Source: DHVE2 group archaeon
Lineage (GTDB): Archaea > Thermoplasmatota > Thermoplasmata > Thermoplasmatales > Aciduliprofundaceae
Length of the DNA stretch: 5,556 nt
NCBI GenBank assembly: GCA_015520985.1
Contig: WAOY01000163.1
Span: forward strand, 1 to 5,556
Direction of reading: 5' to 3'
Shown: positions 1-4,203 of the stretch, piece after piece
Layout of the letters: each line of letters opens with the position of its first letter
Numbering within the stretch: the first letter of the stretch is position 1
Program-made: the position numbers and the translations under genes
Notes under the pieces: generated by a model
Seen by the model: only the letters and a program-made list of their open reading frames with translations
Databases searched by the model: none
Told to the model about the DNA's origin: nothing

Positions 1-1
1 C

Positions 2-97
2 GAGGACGTCGTGCGAATTTTCTCTGATTCCCGCAGCGAAAAGAAAGCAAAAGAGCTTGTGGAATGGGGCAAAAAACTATTAGGGGAATTCCTGTGA
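2..97 (+). CDS. C-terminal end of an unidentified protein (5' truncated by window edge)
   Basis: An open frame enters from the left edge and ends in TGA at 95-97. It encodes the last 31 residues of a protein, rich in Lys and Glu, with a likely amphipathic helix around the residues KAKELVEWGKKLLGEFL. Of the three + strand frames, frame 1 stops at once. Frame 3 also stays open to a TAG at 81-83, but its translation is less protein-like. Too little is present to name a family. Its last 18 bases overlap the 3' end of the convergent RFC gene, so the two genes share their termini. That this is a real gene end is inferred from composition and from the tight convergent packing typical of the window. 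Confidence 0.5.
   Translation, partial: EDVVRIFSDSRSEKKAKELVEWGKKLLGEFL
38..57 (-). terminator. candidate U-rich archaeal terminator for the RFC gene
   Basis: Read on the - strand just after the RFC stop, this stretch contains three short T runs in a pyrimidine-rich context (CTCTTTTGCTTTCTTTTC). Archaeal RNA polymerase can terminate at U-rich tracts without a hairpin. The site lies inside the convergent gene, where it encodes Lys/Glu codons, so the T runs may simply reflect that coding sequence. Low confidence. Confidence 0.25.
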
Positions 98-1054
98 TTT
101 CCTCTTCTCCCCCGCCAGGGTGAAGTAGGCGAGGAGGGCATCTAGCTGTATCCTCTCGTTGGCGCCCTCAACCATCCTGAACTCTATCTCGCCAGTCCTG
201 TCCAGAAGTTCTACCTTCAGGCGATCCTCGATCGGTAATTCGTAGATCACCCTGTGTATCTGCTTTATTATGTCCTCCCCCGACAGGCCGAACTCCACCA
301 GGAGCCTTTGAAGCATGTTCCTGGCGGCTATGAAGTCGCCCTCGATGGCCTTCTTTATGATTTCCTCCACGTCCTCCTTCTTCGCCAGACCAGTGGCCTT
401 GTAAACCGTGTTCTCATCGATCCTGTCTGAAATCGCAGCGGACATCTGCAGGATGTTTATGGCCCTCCGCATGTCCCCGGAGGAGATGAACACTATCGCA
501 TCCAGCGCCTTCTCATCTATCTCCTTCCCCTCCTTCTCCGCTATGTACTTCAACCTTTCCTTGATGTCCTCGGGCTTGAGGGGCGCGAAGCGGAACACGG
601 CGCAACGCGACTGGATGGGCTCGATTATCTTCGACGAGTAATTGCACGATAGGATGAAGCGGCAGGTCTTGGAGTACATCTCCATGGTGCGGCGCAGCGC
701 CGCCTGGGCATCCGGGGTTAGGGCGTCTGCCTCGTCCAGGAAGATTATCTTGAAGCCCACGTCGTTGGGCGCGGCGGTTCTCGCGTATTCCTTTATCTTC
801 GTCCTCACCACGTTTATGCCCCTCTCGTCGCTGGCATTCAGCTCGTGGAAACTCATCCTCCAGTTCTCCCCGAAGAGCTCTCGAGCAAGGGCGATGGCGC
901 ACGTGGTTTTCCCTGTTCCAGCGGGGCCAGCGAAGAGAAGGTGCGGCATGCTCTTAGCCTTAACGTAGGACTTCAATCTCTCCACGATCTCCTTCTGCCC
1001 CACCACCTCATCCAGGCTCTTGGGGCGGTACTTCTCGACCCACACGTCTTCCAT
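80..1054 (-). CDS. rfcS: Replication factor C small subunit (clamp loader ATPase)
   Basis: This is the AAA+ small subunit of the archaeal clamp loader, which with RfcL opens the PCNA ring and loads it on primer-template DNA. The 324-residue length fits the family (about 315-330). Visible motifs are the N-terminal VEKYRPKSLDEVVGQ box (residues 6-20), Walker A GPAGTGKT (43-50), Walker B FLDEAD (105-110), sensor 1 around N138, the RFC signature SRC (149-151; S149 and arginine finger R150), and sensor 2 GDMRRAIN (193-200). The C-terminal helical collar domain follows. No intein interrupts Walker A, a site where some archaeal rfc genes carry one. The frame stays open upstream to a TTG at 1096, but I chose the ATG at 1052-1054: it begins MEDVWVEKYRP as homologues do, and a TATA box lies 25 nt before it. 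The 3' end overlaps the convergent gene end at 80-97. The large subunit is not in the window. Confidence 0.97.
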   Translation of the reverse strand: MEDVWVEKYRPKSLDEVVGQKEIVERLKSYVKAKSMPHLLFAGPAGTGKTTCAIALARELFGENWRMSFHELNASDERGINVVRTKIKEYARTAAPNDVGFKIIFLDEADALTPDAQAALRRTMEMYSKTCRFILSCNYSSKIIEPIQSRCAVFRFAPLKPEDIKERLKYIAEKEGKEIDEKALDAIVFISSGDMRRAINILQMSAAISDRIDENTVYKATGLAKKEDVEEIIKKAIEGDFIAARNMLQRLLVEFGLSGEDIIKQIHRVIYELPIEDRLKVELLDRTGEIEFRMVEGANERIQLDALLAYFTLAGEKRKSQEFP

Positions 1055-1075
1055 GGGTAGAGCATGCCATCGGGG

Positions 1076-1092
1076 TTTTAAATCTTTTCCAC
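1076..1092 (-). promoter_or_regulatory. BRE/TATA promoter of rfcS (leaderless)
   Basis: On the - strand the purine-rich sequence GTGGAAAAGA (BRE-like) is followed by TTTAAAA. The TATA centre, near 1079, is 25 nt from the A of the rfcS ATG. There is no Shine-Dalgarno between them, so transcription should start at or next to the start codon. The element sits inside the longer open frame that begins at TTG 1096, which argues against that earlier start. Confidence 0.6.
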
Positions 1093-1097
1093 GCAAA

Positions 1098-1106
1098 GTT
1101 TTTTAC
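1098..1106 (+). promoter_or_regulatory. TATA-like element of the small zinc-protein gene (leaderless)
   Basis: A T-rich element (GTTTTTTAC) preceded by CGCAAAG (BRE-like) is centred about 24 nt before the ATG at 1127. The sequence in between has no Shine-Dalgarno. The spacing matches a leaderless archaeal transcript. The box is a weaker TATA match than the others in the window. It lies back to back with the rfcS promoter in a 72-bp divergent gap. Confidence 0.45.
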
Positions 1107-1126
1107 TTCCACGCCGATTACCGTGC

Positions 1127-1324
1127 ATGGCCGAGAAGAAGAAGGTTTGCGACGTGGTGGGCTGCGAGGAGGAAGCCGTTAAGACCGTTGCCAGGAAAAA
1201 GGCTGAGAAGATCTTCGACCTGGGGGGCAGGGGGAGCAAGGTGCACCTGTGCAAGAAGCACTACAAGGAGTTCAAGAAGAAGACCAAGAAGGAGAGGGAA
1301 CTCGAGAGGGTCGGCTGGGTCTAA
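1127..1324 (+). CDS. Small basic putative zinc-binding protein, 65 residues
   Basis: I do not recognise a named family. The product is short and strongly basic. It has an N-terminal Cys pair, C8-x4-C13, and a second cluster, H40-L-C42-x2-H45, which together could bind one zinc ion in a treble-clef or zinc-finger-like fold. Between them is a predicted helix or strand with a Gly-rich turn (LGGRGSK, 32-38). A Lys-rich C-terminal helix (KEFKKKTKKERELER) would suit nucleic-acid or ribosome contact, but that is inference. It is divergent from rfcS across a 72-bp promoter gap. Its TAA stop overlaps the TAG stop of the convergent zinc-ribbon gene in the 4-bp string CTAA. The ATG is supported by a TATA-like element 24 nt upstream. 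The ordered Cys/His pattern and tight fit between neighbours support a genuine gene. Confidence 0.8.
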   Translation: MAEKKKVCDVVGCEEEAVKTVARKKAEKIFDLGGRGSKVHLCKKHYKEFKKKTKKERELERVGWV

Positions 1325-1713
1325 CGCAGCCTGAAGATGTACCTCGTTGGCACTCTCAATTTCCTTCCGGTCCAGTAGGGGCAGAAGGTGCAGCGGAATC
1401 CTATAGTTATTCTCTCTCCCTCCAGGGTCATGTTCTCTATCTTTTCCATCCTCTCCCCGCAGACGGGGCAGGTGTCGAGAGAATCAACGAGCCTGTCGGT
1501 TATCTTGCACCGTATCTCCACCTTCACCTCCGGGATCCGCAGGGCGATTTTCCTCAACCTTTTCCCGCTGAGCCTGTACTCCCCGTTGACCCGGGTGAGG
1601 TGCTTCATCACCTCCCGGAGAAGCTCGGCCTGGGACTCCACCACGTGCTTGGACCTGAGCACCTTCAGAACAGCCTTCGCAATCTCCTCGTCGCTGGGGA
1701 TCCTGTACTGCAT
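1321..1713 (-). CDS. Putative HTH plus zinc-ribbon protein, 130 residues
   Basis: The N-terminal part (about residues 5-70) is rich in helices and ends in a basic LSGKRLRKIALRIPEVKVEIR stretch that reads like a winged-helix DNA-binding fold. The C-terminal part (80-130) is a zinc ribbon: C82-P-V-C85-G, a hairpin of about 22 residues, then C108-T-F-C111 followed by a conserved-looking PYWTG. The layout resembles small archaeal proteins catalogued only as Zn-ribbon-containing proteins, with no biochemical role that I can name. Regulation of transcription is a reasonable inference but unproven. The gene has its own TATA box 27 nt before the ATG, overlapping the stop codon of the upstream KaiC-like gene, so it can be expressed apart from that operon. 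It could also receive read-through across the 34-bp gap. Confidence 0.88.
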   Translation of the reverse strand: MQYRIPSDEEIAKAVLKVLRSKHVVESQAELLREVMKHLTRVNGEYRLSGKRLRKIALRIPEVKVEIRCKITDRLVDSLDTCPVCGERMEKIENMTLEGERITIGFRCTFCPYWTGRKLRVPTRYIFRLR

Positions 1714-1735
1714 TCCCGTGATTATAAATTTTCAG

Positions 1736-1750
1736 GTATATAAGCTTTCA
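1736..1750 (-). promoter_or_regulatory. BRE/TATA promoter of the zinc-ribbon gene, overlapping the kaiC-like stop
   Basis: On the - strand TGAAAGC leads directly into TTATATA, then CC. The box centre, near 1740, is 27 nt from the A of the ATG at 1713, and there is no Shine-Dalgarno. The BRE-like TGAAAGC contains the TGA stop (1748-1750) of the upstream gene. A second A/T element (TTATAA, around 1722-1729) is only about 12 nt from the ATG, too close to be the promoter. Confidence 0.65.
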
Positions 1751-2476
1751 TCTGAGCACGAAGATGCCATCCTCGGTGATGTACATCCTCTTCTGCTTCT
1801 TGTCGTAGTCGCTTCCCCTCATCTTCGCAATACGTATGTACCTCTCGAACCCGGCGTTTCCCCTCTTCTTCTCTATCTCGATCACGCCTGAGCTCAGGAG
1901 GTACTCCGCCCTCAGGTCCGTGTCCTTTGAGGTGGTTATCACCGTCGTCGCCCCTGTCTGCTTCAGGAAGTTGAAGAGTTTGTGGATCCCCATCATCTCC
2001 TTGTCTTCCTCCACGGCGAACTTCTTGAAGATGCTGAGGGAGTCCAGAACAATGCGGTGGTACCTCACGCTCTTCATGTGATCCAGGAGTTTTATGCTCA
2101 GGCCCTCCACGCTCAGCTCGCCCTTCTCAACCTTCTTCTTTCCCTCATGTGCCCTGGTAATCTCACCCTTGGCGGTGATGTCCCTTATGGACGGCGTCGT
2201 GGAATAAAGCGCCTCGCTGGGCACCGCGTCCATTATGTGCAGCGCACTCAGATTCCAGCCAAAGCCGAGCATGGCGGTTTGGAGCACCACCGAGGGGGGT
2301 TTGTCCACCGCTATGTACAGGCAGTTTTCCCCGTTGTTTAACCCTTCCAGGAGGAAGCGCAGCGCGAGGAGCGTTTTTCCGCTCCCCGTGTCTCCAACTA
2401 AGAGGTAAACCTTGCGGTCCAGAAGCCCCCCGCCGAGCATCTTGTCAAGGCCCGTGATGCCGAACTTGACCCTCAT
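1748..2476 (-). CDS. KaiC/RadA-like single-domain ATPase, second gene of the pair
   Basis: A RecA-superfamily, KaiC-like (RAD55-type) ATPase of 242 residues, equal to one KaiC domain. Visible are the N-terminal GITGLDKMLGGGL motif (6-18), Walker A GDTGSGKT (28-35, K34), the strand NCLYIAVD with D58-K59 where KaiC has its catalytic Glu pair, the KaiC-like GFGWNLSALHIMDAVP (71-86), and Walker B RIVLDSLS (141-148, D145). A Lys/Glu-rich insert (about 104-124) lies between. The Lys in place of the second acidic residue suggests weak or altered hydrolysis. Its ATG overlaps the stop of the upstream paralogue (ATGA), with a G-rich Shine-Dalgarno before it, so the two are translationally coupled. Archaeal KaiC-like proteins are generally linked to signalling hubs. 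The specific partner and output here are unknown. Confidence 0.9.
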   Translation of the reverse strand: MRVKFGITGLDKMLGGGLLDRKVYLLVGDTGSGKTLLALRFLLEGLNNGENCLYIAVDKPPSVVLQTAMLGFGWNLSALHIMDAVPSEALYSTTPSIRDITAKGEITRAHEGKKKVEKGELSVEGLSIKLLDHMKSVRYHRIVLDSLSIFKKFAVEEDKEMMGIHKLFNFLKQTGATTVITTSKDTDLRAEYLLSSGVIEIEKKRGNAGFERYIRIAKMRGSDYDKKQKRMYITEDGIFVLR

Positions 2477-3225
2477 CTCCCACCCCCCTTCTTGACGTAC
2501 TTGAGGTAGAACCTCTCGTCCACCGAGAACCCACTATTTGTAAGAACAAGTGGCACTGTGTCCATGGTGCAGTTAACCGTGGTTTTCTCCGCAATCAACT
2601 TCACGCCCTTCCTGTCGTACTCAAGGCGGAACACGTTGTCTGCGAGGGACTTCTCGATGAGCAGGTCGTCGAAATCCTCCGCCACCACCAGCACGGCGGC
2701 GTTGCTGTTGGACAGGAGGAACCGCATAAAAGAATGTACGCCTGAATCCGGGATAATTCCCCTCATGTAGAAGTATCTCAGCGAGGTGATGGAATCCACC
2801 ACGACCCTGTCGAACTTCTGCCTGTCAAAGACGTTCTTCAGTGTGGACTTGAGCGACAGTATATCCGCCTCGAAGAGCTTTTTCTTTTGCCCCACATCTT
2901 TCATCCTCGTGAGCCTCGTTATGGGCGTTACCTCCCTCACGGGCTTTACCTCGGTCTTCCCCGCGGTTAGGGGGACCGCGTCGAAGACGTATAGCTCATC
3001 TATGTATATGTCCATGTTTTCAAAGTCCCTGCGCACGTCTGCGGCTGCCTCATCCAGGGAAATGTATAGTACGTTCTCCCCCCGCCTGGCGCCATACGCG
3101 AGGAACTGTATGGCGAATATCGTCTTACCGATGCCTGGGGGACCGTAAAGAAGGTTCAGCGATGTGGTCCCCACGCCGGGAATGAATTCGTCCAGGTTCT
3201 TAACGCCTAAGGGGGCGACGTACAT
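2473..3225 (-). CDS. KaiC/RadA-like single-domain ATPase, first gene of the pair
   Basis: A RecA-superfamily, KaiC-like ATPase of 250 residues. Motifs: LGVKNLDEFIPG (6-17), Walker A GPPGIGKT (28-35, K34), the strand NVLYISLDEAAADVRRDF (51-68) with acidic pair D58-E59 at the KaiC catalytic position, DAVP (82-85), and Walker B RVVVDSITSLRYF (140-152, D144), close to the KaiC consensus. The C-terminal half keeps the KaiC-like strands LVVAED and FRLEYDRKGVKL. There is no second ATPase domain, transmembrane segment or DNA-binding HTH. The frame is open to an ATG at 3252, giving 9 extra residues. I prefer ATG 3223-3225, because the family begins directly with this strand and because a BRE/TATA at 3251-3264 lies about 30 nt upstream and overlaps the earlier ATG. 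It heads an operon with the paralogue downstream and is divergent from mscS. Confidence 0.9.
   Translation of the reverse strand: MYVAPLGVKNLDEFIPGVGTTSLNLLYGPPGIGKTIFAIQFLAYGARRGENVLYISLDEAAADVRRDFENMDIYIDELYVFDAVPLTAGKTEVKPVREVTPITRLTRMKDVGQKKKLFEADILSLKSTLKNVFDRQKFDRVVVDSITSLRYFYMRGIIPDSGVHSFMRFLLSNSNAAVLVVAEDFDDLLIEKSLADNVFRLEYDRKGVKLIAEKTTVNCTMDTVPLVLTNSGFSVDERFYLKYVKKGGGR
2479..2488 (-). promoter_or_regulatory. G-rich Shine-Dalgarno for the second KaiC-like gene
   Basis: On the - strand GGGGGGTGGG ends 2 nt before the ATG at 2476, so its SD-like core GGTGG lies a few bases upstream of the start. It overlaps the Lys-Lys-Gly-Gly-Gly-Arg C-terminus of the first gene, whose TGA shares bases with this ATG. 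The string of glycines may therefore be partly dictated by the ribosome-binding site. Confidence 0.5.
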
Positions 3226-3250
3226 CACGGTGTAGTTAATATGGCTCCAC

Positions 3251-3264
3251 ATTTAATAACTTTT
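3251..3264 (-). promoter_or_regulatory. BRE/TATA promoter of the kaiC-like operon
   Basis: On the - strand AAAAG (BRE-like) is followed by TTATTAAAT. The centre, near 3255, is about 30 nt from the ATG at 3225, placing the start of transcription within a few bases of that codon. No Shine-Dalgarno is present. Bases 3255-3264 are a perfect inverted copy of 3299-3308 in the mscS promoter. Confidence 0.6.
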
Positions 3265-3308
3265 CTCTGCCTTGATCACACATAGCAAGGTATTTTTAAA
3301 AAGTTATT
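3255..3308. repeat. 10-bp inverted repeat in the divergent promoter region
   Basis: The left arm AATAACTTTT (3255-3264) and right arm AAAAGTTATT (3299-3308) are exact reverse complements separated by 34 bp. Each arm contains the BRE and first part of the TATA box of the gene it faces. Nested across the right arm is a second short inverted repeat, AGGTAT (3288-3293) and ATACCT (3310-3315). The arms may simply be two similar core promoters, or a shared regulator site. Confidence 0.6.
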
Positions 3309-3312
3309 TATA
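3299..3312 (+). promoter_or_regulatory. BRE/TATA promoter of mscS
   Basis: AAAAG followed by TTATTTATA, centred near 3308. The expected start of transcription, about 26 nt downstream, is near 3334. That leaves a leader of roughly 15 nt which holds the Shine-Dalgarno. This is the only promoter-proximal gene here whose TATA lies about 40 nt rather than 24-30 nt before the ATG, consistent with an SD-led mRNA. Confidence 0.6.
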
Positions 3313-3333
3313 CCTGCACGCCTATTTGCATCA

Positions 3334-3341
3334 AAGGAGGT
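3334..3341 (+). promoter_or_regulatory. Strong Shine-Dalgarno of mscS, deciding the start
   Basis: AAAGGAGGT followed by a 7-nt spacer to ATG 3349-3351 is an almost ideal ribosome-binding site. A GTG in the same frame at 3340-3342 overlaps the SD itself and so is unlikely to be the start. Confidence 0.85.
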
Positions 3342-3348
3342 GTGGAAT

Positions 3349-4179
3349 ATGGTTGTACTGTTTGGTTTTGACCTGGATGCGCCGCTACCCTACATCGGGG
3401 CGTCGGTTATGGAGATAATCATAGCGGTAATCGCCTTTCTGATAGGCTACGTGATCGTGACCGTGGTGATATGGCTGTTCAAGAAATCCCTTAGGCGGAC
3501 GAAGCTTCCGGAGCTCCTCATAGAGTTCATGGCACGGTTCATCAAAGCCCTGCTCATAGTGCTGGTTCTCCTCGCGGTACTCCCCATAGTTCACGTTGAC
3601 GTTAGCGCCATAGTGCTGGGCCTGTCCGCGATAATTGGCCTGATACTGGGCTTCGGAATGCAGGACACCATGACAAACATCTTCGCCGGTTTCTGGATAG
3701 CCATGCTCAAGCCATTCGACATCGGGGATTACATTGAGGTGAACGGGCTATCCGGTACACTGGAGGCGGTGGGGATAATGTCCACCACGCTCACCACGCC
3801 GGACAACAAGTTCATAATGATCCCCAACAAACTGGTGTGGGGTGCCAGCATAGTGAACTACACCCGGAAGCCTGTAAGGCGGGTTGACATAGATGTGGGC
3901 ATATCCTACGAGAGCGACCTTAACAAAGCGATGGGAATCGCGATGCGGGTAATGAGGGAGCACCCACTCGTTGTGGACGATCCTGCACCAAGCGTGGTCA
4001 TATCACAGCTAGCGGACTCGTCCATCAAGCTGCAGCTCAGGCCCTGGGCGAAGACTTCCGACTACTGGGCCGTTAAGGGGGAGATAACCCAGAAAATCCT
4101 AAAGGAATTCGCCAGGGAGGGCATAGAGATACCGTACCCGCAGATGGACGTGCACATCCGCGAGAAAGGGAAGAGTTAA
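3349..4179 (+). CDS. mscS: MscS-family small-conductance mechanosensitive ion channel
   Basis: A membrane channel that opens under membrane tension to release solutes during hypo-osmotic shock. At 276 residues it is close to the size of E. coli MscS (286). Predicted segments: TM1 about 21-44, TM2 about 62-84, and pore-lining TM3 about 86-120 with the small/Gly-rich AIIGLILGFGMQDTMTN pattern (94-110). The cytosolic beta domain follows: KPFDIGDYIEV (121-131), GTLEAVGIMSTTLTTPDN (136-153), IPNKLVWG (158-165) and NYTRKPVRRVD (170-180). The C-terminal alpha/beta domain ends in the highly conserved PYPQMDV (262-268), as in E. coli. No extra domains or signal peptide were seen. The start is fixed by a strong SD. 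The gene is divergent from the kaiC-like operon and is followed 24 bp later by folP, which seems to have its own promoter. It probably acts as a homoheptamer, as known for the family. Confidence 0.96.
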   Translation: MVVLFGFDLDAPLPYIGASVMEIIIAVIAFLIGYVIVTVVIWLFKKSLRRTKLPELLIEFMARFIKALLIVLVLLAVLPIVHVDVSAIVLGLSAIIGLILGFGMQDTMTNIFAGFWIAMLKPFDIGDYIEVNGLSGTLEAVGIMSTTLTTPDNKFIMIPNKLVWGASIVNYTRKPVRRVDIDVGISYESDLNKAMGIAMRVMREHPLVVDDPAPSVVISQLADSSIKLQLRPWAKTSDYWAVKGEITQKILKEFAREGIEIPYPQMDVHIREKGKS

Positions 4180-4184
4180 ATTCC
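4174..4184 (+). promoter_or_regulatory. TATA-like promoter of folP overlapping the mscS stop
   Basis: Purine-rich GGGAAGAG (4168-4175) followed by TTAAATT (4176-4182) is centred 25 nt before the folP ATG, the usual leaderless spacing. The TAA stop of mscS is inside the box. The 24-nt gap between the genes is pyrimidine-rich with no Shine-Dalgarno, which favours a separate leaderless transcript over translation from an mscS read-through message. Confidence 0.5.
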
Positions 4185-4190
4185 TTCCAC

Positions 4191-4203
4191 CATTTCCCTT
4201 TTT
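4191..4203 (+). terminator. possible U-rich terminator after mscS
   Basis: The short gap after mscS is pyrimidine-rich and ends CATTTCCCTTTTT just before the folP ATG. A U tract of this type could release RNA polymerase in archaea, but it is short and abuts the next start codon. No hairpin is apparent. Confidence 0.25.

Noticed and set aside
513..902. - strand open frame inside rfcS in another frame (129 codons)
   Set aside because: The translation is Arg/Pro/Gly-rich and low in complexity, and it overlaps the AAA+ core of RFC fully. It has no start signal.
1055..1096. Extension of rfcS to a TTG start, adding 14 residues
   Set aside because: The extra residues do not resemble the RFC N-terminus, and the segment contains the likely TATA box for the ATG at 1054.
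1249..1891. + strand open frames across the zinc-ribbon and KaiC-like genes (1249-1743, 1388-1891)
   Set aside because: They are antisense to better-supported genes, with no motif, promoter or SD. They are shadow frames.
2483..2488. G6 run at the junction of the two KaiC-like genes as a possible frameshift site
   Set aside because: Both genes are complete with their own start and stop, and the ATGA overlap plus the SD-like G tract explains the run. A fusion by frameshift is not needed, although a homopolymer there can be a sequencing-error spot.
3226..3252. Upstream ATG giving the first KaiC-like protein 9 more residues
   Set aside because: The probable TATA box overlaps this ATG and no good SD precedes it. 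The family motif begins right after the internal ATG at 3225. It cannot be fully excluded.
3340..3348. GTG start for mscS
   Set aside because: The GTG overlaps the Shine-Dalgarno, which is ideally placed for ATG 3349.
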